Source: Leptodactylus fallax (taxonomy: Eukaryota > Chordata > Amphibia > Anura > Leptodactylidae). From it: a stretch of DNA of 64,000 nucleotides. Below, one piece after another: positions 45,464 to 58,132 of this stretch. Below the pieces are notes generated by a model, which worked only from the letters and a program-made list of their open reading frames with translations, had not been told where the DNA came from and did not search any database. Location: positions 3,658,001-3,722,000 of the forward strand of contig CAMRHE010000054.1 of assembly GCA_947044405.1 (NCBI GenBank). Direction: 5' to 3'. A program made the translations under genes and the position numbers. Within the stretch, counting starts at the first letter, position 1; each line of letters begins with the position of its first letter.

Positions 45464-46724
45464 CAGTGGGGGAAAAAAGTATTTAGTCAGCCACCAATTG
45501 ATCAAGTTCTCCCACTTAAAGAGATGAGAGAGGTCTGTAATTGACATCATAGGTAGAACTTAACTATGAGAGACAAAATGAGAAAACTTATCTAGAAAAT
45601 CACATTGTCTGATTTTTTTAAAGAATTTATTTGCAAATTATGGTGGAAAATAAGTATTTGGACACCTACAAACAAGCAAGATTTCTGACTCTCACAGACC
45701 TGTAACGTCTTCTTTAAGAGGCTCCTCTGTCCTCCACTCATTACCTGTAGTAATGGCACCTGTTTGAAATTGTTATCAGTATAAAAGTCACCTGTCCACA
45801 ACCTCAAACAGTCACTCTCCAAACTCCACTATGGTGAAGACCAAAGAGCTGTGGAAGGACACCAGAAACAAAATTGTAGACCTGTACCAGGCTGGGAAGA
45901 CTGAATCTGCAATAGCCAAGCAGCTTGGTGTGAAGAAATCAACTAAGGGAGCAATAATTAGAAAATGGAAGACATACTAGACCACTGATAATCTCCATGG
46001 ATCAGGGGCTCTACGCAAGATCTCACCCTCTGGGGTCAAAATGATCACGATAACGGTGAGCAAAAATCCCAGAACCACACGGGGGGACCTAGTGAATGAC
46101 CTGCAGAAAGCTGGGACTAACGTAACAAAGGCTACCATCAGTAACACACTACGCCGCCAGGGACTCAGATCCTGCAGTGCCAGACATGTCCCCCTGTTTA
46201 AGCCAGTACATATCCGGGCCCGTCTGAAGTTTGCTAGAGTGCATTTGGATGTTCCAGAAGAGTATTGGAAGAATGTCATATGGTCAGGTGAAACCAAAGT
46301 AGAACTGTTTGGTAGAAACACAACTCATCGTGTTTGGAGGAGAGTGAATGCTGAGTTGCATCCAAAGAACACCATACCTACTGTGAAGCATGGGGGAGGC
46401 AACATCATGCTTTGGGGCTGTTTCTCTGCAAAGGGACCAGGACGACTGATCCGTGTACATGAAAGTATGAATGGTGCCATGTATCGTGAGATTTTGAGTG
46501 CAAACCTGAGATGAACGTTTGTTATTGACCAAATACTTATTTTCCACCATAATTTGCAAATAAATTCTTTCAAAATCAGACAATGTAATTTTCTGGATTT
46601 GTTTTCTCATTTTGTTTCTCATAGTTGAGGTCTACCTATGATGTCAATTACAGGCCGGCCTCATCTTTTTAAGTGGGAGAACTTGCACAATTGGTGGATG
46701 ACTAAATACTTTTTTTCCCCACTG
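45464..46724 (+). mobile_element. Internally deleted Tc1-like element (third family, copy b)
   Basis: It is 1261 bp with TA at 45462-45463 and 46725-46726. The ends match the element at 28139 (CAGTGGGGGAAAAAAGTATT). About 340 bp, covering the C-terminal part of the transposase, are missing after position 46509. Confidence 0.92.
45831..46514 (+). pseudogene. Tc1-like transposase pseudogene, first Asp to Gly, C-terminus deleted
   Basis: It starts [23 protein letters not shown] follows IRKWKTY in the linker after the first helix-turn-helix. The same frame then runs open to 46514 through the second helix-turn-helix and the glycine box [12 protein letters not shown]. The first catalytic position reads [12 protein letters not shown], so the Asp of copy 28139 is Gly here. 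The second Asp and the Glu are lost in the deletion. The protein is inactive three times over. Confidence 0.92.
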
Positions 46725-46831
46725 TATATATAGACATGTGTTGAAGCTTGACATATACCCCACATTTTCAATAAAATGTATAGTTCAAATAAAGTTTCTA
46801 TAAATGTGTAAAAACACAACACATATATAAA

Positions 46832-48270
46832 ATGTCCCAAAGCTCCAAAACGTCCCAAACAATGTATTCAGCAGAAGAGGCGTATGCCTTTTTGGCCTCT
46901 GAAACTGATACCACCGGTGAGGGAAAGAGTAAAATGTTCCATTCCTCTATTTTTCCTCTTCCCCTTCTTCATCATCCAGTGATAAGCGACCCCAAAGGAG
47001 GTCAGACAGCTTCCGAAACTGCAGAACAAATGTGGACCCCACCCCTTGAAAATTTGACTTTGTGGTCAGGTCAGGAATCCAAATTGAGACTGAAGGCTTT
47101 AGAGAAATTGACTTTTTTTTCAAAGTCTTATGAGTTTGTAGATTTTATGGTGGCCCAAACAAATTTATATGCCCAGCAATTTATAGAACAATATGCCACC
47201 TCTTCATATGCTAGGCCCCATAGGTGGACCCCCGTAAATGCAGCAGAGATAAAGATTTAGGCATACTAAAAAAAAAAAAAAAAAAATTAGACAATATTGG
47301 AGTACAGACACTTTATACAACACTCCTCCAATATTTAGAATGGCCATAACCAGGACATGCTTTGAAGCAATCCTCAAATTTCTGTATAGCAATAATGCAC
47401 AGTGCCCACCCCAAGATGCCCCCAACTTTGACGGTACAGCATTAAAACGCACGGTACATCATTTAAATGTACAAACTGTGTGAGAGCAGCTCAGGGTACA
47501 CACACAAGTTTAGGGTTTATGAAGGAAAGGACACAAGAATTGTGCCCCCAGAATGTCCCCAATCCTAGGAGTTAGTGGGAAAATAGTATGAGATTTGCAG
47601 CACCCACTGCTGGACCGGGGTTATCACCTATATGTAGATAACTTCTACACCAGCATCCCATACGGTAGGTGCCTCAGTTACAGAGGAACTGCAGCTTGTG
47701 GAATAGTACACAGAAATCAGAGAGGTTTCCCTAGGGTACAGATTGCGCAGTGCCTCAGAATGGGTGAGAATATGGCGATCTGCATTGAGAATCTGCTGTT
47801 GGTCAAGTATAAGGACAAGAGGAATGTCCTTGCACTGACCACAATTCATGGTAATGTCAGTACCCCTGTTCCTCTACGTGGTACCAGTACCCTTACCCCC
47901 AAGTCAGACTGCATCCTGACATACTGTATAATAAGTACATGAGAAGCCGTGTAACGCCATGAGAAAAACAAAAGTGTGGTACAAAAATCCGGCCGTGCGC
48001 ATTGTACAGATGGTACTGCATAACGCTTTTGTGATATCACAATGTGCAGGCATTTTCAGGAGGAAGTTATCAAGACCCTGATATTTGGGGACCTAGAAGT
48101 GCCAGGCCCCAGTACTTCTGGAACAGAAGCATAGAAAGGGAAGACTCAAAAAAGGTGCAGAATCTGTTCCAAAAGGGGAATAAGGAAAGACACAATTTAT
48201 CAGTGTGACACCTGCCCTGAAAAACCTGGCCTGTGCATGAAGGAGTGCTTCAGACTGTACCACACATACA
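46832..48270 (+). pseudogene. piggyBac-type transposase pseudogene
   Basis: From the ATG at 46832 the frame encodes an EEAYAFLASETDT N-terminus, then QTNLYAQQFIEQYA with a following W (HRWTPV), landmarks of the piggyBac N-terminal domain. After frameshifts, YWSTDTLYNTPPIFRMAITR (47290-47350) and KFRVYEGKDTRIVPPECP (47490-47560) appear. Then comes LLDRGYHLYVDNFYTSIP at about 47604, the conserved VDNFYTS block with its catalytic Asp, and RGTAACGIVHRNQRGFP. Near 48147-48260 lies a cysteine-rich tail (RICSKRG, YQCDTCPEKPGLCMKECF), the C-terminal zinc-binding domain. Stops and at least three frameshifts make it non-functional, but all domains are present in order. Confidence 0.88.
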
Positions 48271-50368
48271 TGGATTATTCATTTTATCATTTATTTTCCA
48301 TGGTATATCACCTCCGTATACCATGATGTACTCTTCACAGATTTACCTTTCAATCTTTGTAGTCCATCAATTTCAGGAAAATAAATTAATGTAATACCTG
48401 TGGGGTCCAAATGCTCACTATGCCCCTTGATACATTACATACAGAGGTCATTATTTGGGGATTTCACTGTTCTGGTTTTTCAGGCTCACTGCAAATGGGA
48501 CATGATGCCAGAAAACTATTAATGGGAATTCTGCCCTACAAATAGCATTCTATCCCTTCTTAATCCCACTGTGTGCCCATACGTCAGTTTGCATCCACAT
48601 GTGAGACAATTCCGTAGTCGGAAGAAATTAATTAGCAAATTGTTACTGCATTTTTTACTTTAACTCCTTGTGGAAATGAAAAAAAAACAGGGTAAAGCAA
48701 CATTTTATTGGAAAATATGTCATGATCCAAATTGACTGCTTAATTCTATGAATCACCTGTGGGGTCCAAATGCTTACTAAACTCCTTGATAAATTTCTAG
48801 TTTGCAAAATGGTGTCATATGTTGGGAGTTTTGATTGTTGACTGACACCTTGGGGGCTCTGCAAATGGTTCCTGAAAACTATTACAGCAAAATCTGCCCT
48901 CCAAAAACTTTTCTCTTCCACTGTGTGCCCATATGTCAGTTTGCATCCACATGTGGGGTATTTCTATAGTTGGGAGAAGATGCTTAACAAATTGCAGGGT
49001 TCATTTTCTCTTTTAAGCTCTTGTGGAATTTGCAAATTTGGGGTTAAAGCAGCATTTTATAGAAAAAAATGTCGCTTTCCATTTTCACAGCCCAATTCTC
49101 TACAACACATGTAAGGTCAAAGCACTCACTATACTCACCTTGGGGGCTCTGCAAATGGGACATGGTGCCTGAAAACTATTCCAACAAAATCTGTCCTCCA
49201 AAAGTCAATCAATGCTCTTTCCGGTCCGAGTGCAAGTATGTGCCCATACATCAGTGTACCAGCACATATTGGGTACTGTCGTATTCAGGTGAAATTGTGT
49301 AACACAATTTGGGGTGCAATTTCTCCTTTAACCCCTTGTGAAGATGAAAAATTTGGGGCTAAAGTGACATTTTATTGTAAAAAAAGTAATTTTTCATTTT
49401 CACGTCTCAATGTTATAAAATTCTGTGAAACACCTGTAGGTTCAAAGTGTACACTATATCCTTTGATAAATTCCTTGAGGTGTCTTGTTTCCAAAATGGG
49501 GTCATTTTGGGGGGGAATCCAATGTTCTAGCACTTCAAAGGCTCTGCAAATGCAACATACTGCCTTTAACAAATTCCATCAAAATCTGCCCTCCAAAATC
49601 CCAATAGCGTTCTTTACCCTACTGTGTGTCCATACAGCAGTTTACATTCTCATGTGGGATAATTTCATGCTCGGGAGAAATTGCATAACAGATTGTGAAA
49701 TGCATTTTCTTCTTTAACCCCTTGTGAATGTGTAAATTCTATGGCTAAATGAATATATTAGTGACATTGAAAAGTGTAAATTTGACCTTCATTTTGTTAT
49801 AATTGCTGTGAAATGCTGAAAGGGTTAAGAAACTCTCTAAATGCTGTTTTGAATTATTTCAGGAGTACAGTTTTGTGAATGGGGTGATTTATGGGGGTTT
49901 CTAGTAGAGAGGCCTTTCAAGACCCCTTCAGAACTGAAATGGTCCCTTGAAAAATGTGTTTTGGAAATATTCTTGAAAATTTGAAAAATTACTGCTTGAC
50001 TTTTAAGCCTTATAATTTCTGAAAAAAATTAAAGGGTTATTAAAGTTTGATTGCAACATAAAGCAGCAATATGATACATTATATTTATGAAGTAATTTGG
50101 GTAGTATGACTATCTATATGAAAGGCATGCAATTTCAAATTTCCATTGAAAACTGCATTTTTTTCCCCCAAATTTCCTATTTTTTTTAAATAATTAAAGA
50201 TAAAACATATCGACCAAAATTTACCACTGACACAAAGTACAATGTGGCACAAAAAAAAATCTTACAATCACTTTAATCTCAAAGTTATTACCACATAAAG
50301 TAACACATGTCAGATTTGAAAAATGAGGACTGGTCCTTAAGGTACTGTTAGGCTGTGTCCCCAAGGGG
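48271..50368 (+). repeat. Tandem about 360-bp units forming the 3' tail of the piggyBac element
   Basis: Units start with landmarks such as CACCTGTGGGGTCCAAATGC (48751) or ACACCTGTAGGTTCAAAGTG (49430) and contain CTCTGCAAATG and TGTGTGCCCATA; spacing is about 340-370 bp. The block ends at 50368 with CCCCAAGGGG followed by TTAA (50369-50372). Just before is GGTCCTTAAGG, shared with other TTAA-type ends in the window. This ties the repeat to the transposase directly upstream. Confidence 0.7.
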
Positions 50369-50372
50369 TTAA

Positions 50373-50452
50373 TGTAGATAAGAGGGACAAAATGTTGATG
50401 TGTGGGCTTAACAATCAGCCTTCATCAAAATTGCTGTGAAGAAAAAATAAAT
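50373..50452 (-). repeat. Left part of a Penelope-like terminal repeat, split by Tc1
   Basis: On the minus strand it reads TTGATGAAGGCTGATTGTTA then AGCCCACACATC, matching 54177-54212 on the plus strand. The GAAA box has been lost. It continues after the Tc1 insertion at 52078. Confidence 0.55.
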
Positions 50453-50453
50453 A

Positions 50454-52077
<1,624 letters not shown>

Positions 52078-52250
52078 TATATACATAAATATTTGCATAA
52101 TCAGAATACAACATAACATATACAGATGGTACAAGTAGCGAAAAATTCTGGGGAAGCATAATGGAGCTATAGGGCACATGTAAGTAAGTATAGGGCCTGT
52201 AAGTAAAGAGAACACTCATCATATGAAGAAGATGGAAAGGCTATTAAAGT
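52078..52250 (-). repeat. Right part of the split Penelope-like terminal repeat
   Basis: The minus strand reads TGTGCCCTATAGCTCCATTA then TGCTTCCCCAG and ATTTTTCGCTACTTGTACCA, matching the plus strand at 53820-53872. Confidence 0.6.
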
Positions 52251-52919
52251 GAGACTGTCAGCAAGAAATAGCGCGATAAAGTACACCCATTACTTTGCTG
52301 GCCTTTGTTTCAAAAGATTTATTGTATCTGTGCAAGGCTCGATGATTCTGAAAAAAACAACTTTTAAAACTATGCAAATTAAGTGTCATGGGGTGTGTAA
52401 TTTTCGCTCCTAATGCCCATGTACAGACCATGTCGTTCTGCCCTCTGTCTGGGCTCAGGCTTCGTGGAGTGTGCAAGGTATGAATCCTGTAGGATTTACG
52501 TTGTTTAGTCGTTAAATAGGTTAAATGTACTTGGTACACGGAGGCCCAATGCTGTAATTGACAGGCTTCCGGAGGCTGATGTCTGTATTTCCTCGGTAGA
52601 AGAATGTTGTAACCCAAAATGGGTTCTAAGTCTTAGAGTATGATAAAACCAGGATAATTCCTGCTAATTGGATTGTATCCAATGGAACTGTAGGATAGAT
52701 GGAAAGTCCTTTTTGTGACACTTCTAGTTCAGGTATTGTGAGGCTGTAGGAAGATACTGTATGTTGATCACCAGGTTCTGGGACCTACCTGGGATCTTGT
52801 CTGGATGCGGCGCCCTCTTATTTCTAGAGCCCGTCCGTCTGGTGCTGCTCTTCTACATCAGTAGCCTAAAAAAACAACTGGATCTGCTGTCTGTTGAAGT
52901 GTCCCTGCTGTGACAGTAA
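52251..52919. other. Repeat-like sequence, no supported gene
   Basis: The start (AGTGAGACTGTCAGCAAGAA) resembles a miniature-element end. No coding domain recognised. Confidence 0.35.
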
Positions 52920-53240
52920 TTTCAAGTTGTGGATGATGTGTCTTTCCATCTAGAAATCAGTGGTGTCATGTTTGAATTTTTCTCGTTTTTGGAGTTCAAT
53001 ATTTTTGCGGTACTCTTTAATATTCTTACCTGTTTTCTGTTTGAGAGTTTCCCAATCTGTTGTGATCAAAGATGAGGTGAGTTGTTCTTCCAATGACCTA
53101 ATTTTGACCTCTGACTCGTGGAGAGATTTGTGTAAACAATCAATGGTTAGGATAATATCATCCTATGAACACTTGTTGAGTATTTTTTTAAATGTTTTTG
53201 CAGTAGTTTGGATCCTCACTAAAAAGGGTTGGTCTTAAAT
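52920..53240 (-). pseudogene. Coiled-coil fragment, probably Penelope-like ORF 5' part
   Basis: On the minus strand an open stretch encodes a charged, helix-rich peptide: DCLHKSLHESEVKIRSLEEQ, then a WETLKQKTGKNIKEY region, and a basic end KREKFKHDTTDF followed by a stop. Such helical segments with a K-F-x-x-D-x-x-D/Y basic motif precede the reverse transcriptase in some Penelope-like elements, from memory. No reverse transcriptase or GIY-YIG domain is present. Its position between two inverted copies of the terminal repeat supports the assignment. A random open frame is less likely given the composition, but I am not certain. Confidence 0.4.
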
Positions 53241-53639
53241 TACACTGTAGACTGCAGGGTATTCGGCTGATGGTACTCTGCTAATGTCGCGCAGTGCAGC
53301 TTGTGTGCTGTGTTTACGTTGTTCCTTTTCGTAATTTCTTGTGCAAACTTCAAGTGTCGGGAGACTTTTCCATTTGTATTTTTTTTTATTTTGTTTCTCC
53401 TTTTTACTTTCATATTTTCTTCTTTTTCCCTTCATTTTTCTTTACTTCTTTATTTCTCACTTTTTCCTTTTTATTTCTGTTTCTCCCTTTCTTTAAAACA
53501 TTTCCCCTCTGGTATTTTAATAGAATAAATAGTGTTTGTCAAAAGATACTTCTCCCTCTTCCCACCTCTCTATTCTAGCCCTATGGCCTATACATCCCTA
53601 TGAACAGTTTGTACAATGCACGGTGATGTCATCGTGTCT
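53241..53639. other. T-rich sequence, no gene
   Basis: Strongly T/C-rich + strand (53360-53520), giving spurious hydrophobic frames. Nothing else recognised. Confidence 0.4.
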
Positions 53640-54270
53640 GGATTCCTTTATATACATTGACACATGCTGGACTTCCAGACTTCTATTCCACACTTGGTGC
53701 AGCTTGCACCCTTCCAATATGTTTCCTCATCTTCTTCATGTGGTGAGTGTTCTCTTTACTTACAGGCCGGTACATGTTGGTTATCCATTTATAGGAGGAG
53801 GGCTCGTCTTCTGTGGACATGTGCCCTATAGCTCCATTATGCTTCTTGAGAATTTTTCGCTACTTGTACCATCTACTGATGTGTTATATTTATCTACCAT
53901 TCTAGTATCATCTTCTAGTTCTTTTACAATAATAAATTTATGTATACCATTTTTGTACTCTATCTATATATGATTTCAGATATGTCATGTTAATAAGAAA
54001 CTATTATTCTTAGGTAGTACCTTTGCATAGTATTTACCTATACCATAGGAATATGTAGTGATTTGACCAATACAACTTTACCTTTAGTCCCAATGACATC
54101 GGTTGTATCTGTATACTTTTATGTTGTATTCTGATTATATACATATTTATTTGTTCTTCATGGCAACTTTGATGAAGGCTGATTGTTAAGCAGAAACATT
54201 ACTGATTTGTCGCTCTTATCTACATTAACTTGTACTGGAAGATTTAACAATCATAAAATACCTTCTCTAA
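53640..54270 (+). repeat. Penelope-like terminal repeat with hammerhead-like motif (plus)
   Basis: It matches the split minus-strand copy at 52250-50373 over its 5' 250 bp and again at its end. At 54176-54205 the order TTGATGAAGGCTGATTGTTA then AGCAGAAACATT gives a near CTGATGA box, a GCT/AGC helix II and a GAAA box. The tail CTCTTATCTACATTAACTTG follows. Together with the minus copy this forms an inverted pair around the coiled-coil fragment. Confidence 0.5.
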
Positions 54271-54529
54271 GAGCATCTTTTCTACAACTTTGAGTGCTGT
54301 GGTAATTTTCTATGGAAATTACAGTCCTGGGAGCCCCTTAGAAGTAAATGGAGCGCTGGTCACACAAGCACACTGGTGCGCCATTCACATGGAGGCCTTA
54401 GGGGAACTTTCGGTCCCTCATCCTCCTGATCACTGGGGAACTCGGAGATCAGGCCCCCAGCAATTGGACTCTTATTCCCTGTCCTTTGGATAGCGGATAA
54501 GTGTCCATATCAGGACACCCCCTTTAAGT
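54271..54529. other. No gene recognised
   Basis: Mixed sequence resembling small repeat remnants. Nothing definite. Confidence 0.3.
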
Positions 54530-54611
54530 TTTGCCTGATGATTTTACCTCTTGTACAGTGCTGCGGAATATGTTGGTGCTATATAAATAAAATGTATTAT
54601 TATTATTATTG
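54530..54611 (+). repeat. Retroposon 3' tail ending in (ATT)n
   Basis: GTGCTGCGGAATATGTTGGT then GCTATATAAATAAAATG is followed by an ATT microsatellite (54594-54610). Microsatellite tails of this kind mark CR1/L2-type LINE or SINE 3' ends. The body upstream is not identified. Confidence 0.4.
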
Positions 54612-55840
54612 TCCTTGAATGCCTATTGCTCCAGCCTAGACCATCTGACTCTGCTCTTGCTTCTCAACTAGTCTTCTGTGCCAGACTGTTAACTACTTTT
54701 TCAGTTTGCCTCTTTCTTCTGGCGTTGCTACCTGTGAATTCCTCACAACAAAATCCAAGCTAGAAATTTTGTTATATAATTTTTTAACAAATCTCATTCA
54801 TTTACAGTGTAAAGATACACAGAGGATTCTAGATATGCTGAAGAAATATCTTGCATACTCACAGCAGAATTTATCCATTGCGATGCGATGAGCAAAATCT
54901 GCTGTACCACATGTAGATTTCCTTGCGCATTTCTAGGTTAGTTCAATAGCATAATAGTTTTAGTATACTAGGCGTGAAGTCAACCAGACTAGTGTTAATT
55001 TAATAGGTATCCATTAAACTTTATTATGTTTAATGAAAATTGAGAGGATTCTGAATACCCAGGGAAATCCTGCACAAGAATTAAGAACTTCATGCAGATA
55101 TTGCTCCTTGGTCTTTGCATATCAAGATCATTAATATCTATTGACAATATTATTGTTTTAAGCTAATTAATATAGTTTGTAGAAGAAAACTTAAAACTGA
55201 AAAAGTTATAAAAGGAGATCTTTGCTAGAGAAATGGCGACATCTGGTGGTCATTTAGTATACATGCATCACATCATAAACTAATCTTGAACGCATTTAAT
55301 ATTTTGATTTTTTTTTTTTTTTTTTTTGAGGAAAACTTCTACACAATAGAAGTAATCAAACTAAACTAGACTGTATACATTTTTTTCATCTAAGGATTAA
55401 AAGGTTATTTCCATCTCAGCAGCTCACTGCCAAGACGGAAATAAGAGCCAGCAAATCTCATGCATCAGGAAACAGCATAGCACATTTAGCTAAACTGTTT
55501 TTGTAACTGTGGAGCCACAGAAACTGTAGCTTGGCTGTGCTACGCTGTTTCCGTAGCTCCCATTTACCTCTATGGGGGTTATAGAAACAACATAAAGCAG
55601 CAAGGCTCTCCTGTTTCTATAAGTCCCACCCTGGAGGTCAGGAGTTGCAGACAGTGATTTACTAAGACGGGAATAACCATGATTTATATGATGCAAAAAT
55701 AGGCAAAATATGCCTTTGAAATTTAAATCTTCTATATGCTCAATTTTAGATATGGTTTGTAAAGTATATTATACTATGTGAAATATACAGTTAATGCCAC
55801 ATGGGATGAACATGGTGCAGAATTTCCCACAGGTTCATCT
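54612..55840. other. No gene recognised
   Basis: A/T-rich sequence with a T run at 55308-55327. Around 55496-55560 short inverted segments (TACGCTGTTTCCGTAGC) suggest a small foldback element. Nothing else seen. Confidence 0.35.
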
Positions 55841-55845
55841 AGAGC

Positions 55846-56130
55846 AGTGATGGCTAACCTTTTGAACTTGGCGTGTCAAAATTCGTAAAAAATATATAAC
55901 TAAATGTCAGCCTTAGGCTGAGGCCTCAGGTTGTGGAAGTTGCAACTTTTTTGTTGCAGATTTGTTGCTGTTTTTTGAGCCAAAGCCTGGATTGAATTGA
56001 GCAGAAGGTAGATGTATAAGACCTTCCTATATATTTCCCATTCCTTTTGTACCTATTGGCTTTGGCTCAACAAAGTTCAGCAAAATCTCCAACAAAAAAT
56101 GCTGCGTATCCGCAACGTGGGGCTTGAGCC
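55846..56130. mobile_element. hAT-type left end fragment and palindromic miniature element
   Basis: CAGTGATGGCTAACCTTTTG at 55846 is a hAT-type terminus related to 56702. A palindromic element follows, from GGCTGAGGCCTCAGGTTGTG (about 55916) to CAACGTGGGGCTTGAGCC (about 56128), a diverged copy of 32660-32888. Confidence 0.6.
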
Positions 56131-56693
56131 TAAAAGAGGACCTTTCATCATCTCCACCAATTCAAGTTCTTATAATTTGTTAATAGCTGCCCCTCCACTG
56201 ATTCCAGCGCAGTCAGAATTTTTTATCTAGCTACCACCGTTCCCGAACAACAAGCACAGTTAGTTTTGGTGCCTGATGTGCTATTTAAGCTGTTTAATTT
56301 CAGAAGGCAGGGAGGGGGCATCAATCAGAGACAGCCAGTGCCAGAGTGTAGAATCACACCCCTTGCCTGCTCCTGTCTGACACCGACCTACTGACTGTAC
56401 AGAGCCTAAATAGCATATTAGGCACCAAAACTAACATCATTGACTGCTTGGGAACAGTAGGGTCTAGCAAAAAAAAAAATCCAACTGTGCTGGACAGCAT
56501 TGGAGATCTATTAAGAAAATTTGCCAAAATTCTGTGCATCAAAAAACCATCTAATATGCTGTGGAACACATTTATTACTTTTCCAACTTGTGCATGAAAG
56601 GAGAATGGCCTTGTGGGATAAAAGGGAGTGACCTCATGTGAAGGGGTGTAGCCTACGTTACACAAAAGCCAACTAATAGGGCATATAACTTTA
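56131..56693. other. No gene recognised
   Basis: GTAGCTACCACCG-type and GGCACCAAAACTAAC segments (56229-56270 and 56422) are mirror images, so a foldback element is likely. No coding frame. Confidence 0.4.
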
Positions 56694-56701
56694 GACTAGA
56701 C

Positions 56702-57994
56702 CCGTGATGGCGAACCTATGGCACGTGTGCCAGAGAGGGCACGCAGAGCCCTCTCAGTTGGCCCGCGCGCCGTCGCCATAATCGCTCACTAACACGGAAT
56801 CCGATACAGGATTCCTCATTAGTGAGCGATTGCTTCTTTCAGCTGTATGTACAAATGCACATACAGCTGAAAGCTGTCAGTGTAGGCCACAGGACCGCTG
56901 CTTACACGGTAGATGCTAAATCAGTAAAGGCTAAATACTGTACTCTGGAAGGACCTTCTGACGTCATAAGGTCACATGACAGGGTAGGCGTATCTTTACT
57001 TGTAAGAAGGTCCTTCCACATGAAGAAAAGTTGTGTCCCCGTGCAGTGGAGGAACATGGAGAAATGTGGGGTGCAGGGTGTAGTGTGGGGGGTAGAGATG
57101 TGGGGTGCAGTGTGTAGTGTGGGGGAGAGATGCAGAGTGTAATGTGGGGGGAGAGATGTGGGGTGTAGTGTGGGGGGAGAGCAGTGGGGTGCAGGGTGTA
57201 GTGTGGGGGGAGAAATGTGGGGTTCAGGGTGTAGTGTGGGGGGGGGAAATGTGGGGTGTAGTGTGGAGGGAGAGATGTGGGGTGTAGTGTGTTGGGGGAG
57301 AGATGTGGGGGGAGAGATGTGGGGTACAGGGTGTAGTGTGTTGGGGGAGAGATGTGGGGTGCAGGGTGTAGTGTGGAGGGAGAGGTGTAGAGTGTAGTGT
57401 GGGGGAGAGATGTGGGGTGTAGTGTGGGGGGAGAGATGCGGGGTGCAGTGTGTAGTGTGGGGGAGAGATGCAGAGTGTAATGTGGGGGGAGAGATGTGGG
57501 GTGTAGTGTGGGGGGAGAGGTGTAGGGTGTAGTGTGGGGGAGAGATGTGGGGTGTAGTGAGGGGGGAGGGGTGTAGTGTGGGGGGAGAGATGCGGGGTGC
57601 AGTGTGGGGGGAGAGATGTGGGGTATAGTGTTGGGGGAGAGATGTGGGGTGCAGGGTGTATTGTGGGGGAGAGATGTGGGGTGTAGTGTGGGGGAGAGAT
57701 GCGGGGTGCAGAGTGGGGGAGAGATTCGGGGTGCAGTGTGGGGGGAGAGATGCAGGGTGCAGTGTGGGGGGAGAGATGCAGGTGTAGTGTGTTTTGGGGG
57801 AGAGATGAGGGGTGCAGGCTGCGTGCAAGAGGGTGGAATGGGGGTGCAGGCTGCGTGTGAGCAAGAGGGGGAATGGGGGTGCAGGGGAGGCAGGTTAATT
57901 TAAGGTGAAATTGCCGTGTTGGCACTTTGCGATAATTTAGTGGGCTTTGGGTTGCAGTTTGGGCACTCGGTCTCTAAAAGGTTCGCCATCACTG
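56702..57994. mobile_element. hAT-type non-autonomous element with perfect 8-bp duplication
   Basis: GACTAGAC lies at 56694-56701 and 57995-58002. The ends are CCGTGATGGCGAACCTATGG and AAAAGGTTCGCCATCACTG, an inverted pair. The left part has a TCAGCTGTATGTACA...TGTACATACAGCTGA-like palindrome at about 56838-56874. The interior is dominated by a G-rich minisatellite. There is no transposase. Confidence 0.88.
57060..57900 (+). repeat. G-rich minisatellite (about 840 bp)
   Basis: Irregular units of about 20-35 bp built from TGTGGGGGGAGAGATGTGGG and GTGCAGGGTGTAG. Almost every unit has runs of three to six G, so the + strand could form G-quadruplexes repeatedly. The C-rich complement gives long but meaningless open frames (56902-57864 minus). 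Confidence 0.92.
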
Positions 57995-58132
57995 GACTAG
58001 ACAGTCTAATGCTAGGTTCACACTAGCGTTCGCTGGTGTCCATCCCAGATTCTGCTTAAATTGGCAGAAAGAAAAGTCCTGCAAGGAGGACTTTTCTCCT
58101 AGCCGATTTCAGTATAAAATCGGCGGAAACCC

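Noticed and set aside
52960..53238. Plus-strand 92-residue frame
   Set aside because: The opposite strand gives a charged coiled-coil with a basic motif in a retroelement-like context; the plus frame is a hydrophobic shadow.
53294..53578. Phe-rich, membrane-like frames on the plus strand
   Set aside because: They come from T-rich simple sequence; the two overlapping frames are equally hydrophobic and neither has a plausible gene context.
56902..57864. 320-residue minus-strand open frame rich in His, Pro, Ser and Thr (also 57224-57925)
   Set aside because: It is the complement of the G-rich minisatellite; length and composition follow from the repeat, and no domain or start context supports a gene.
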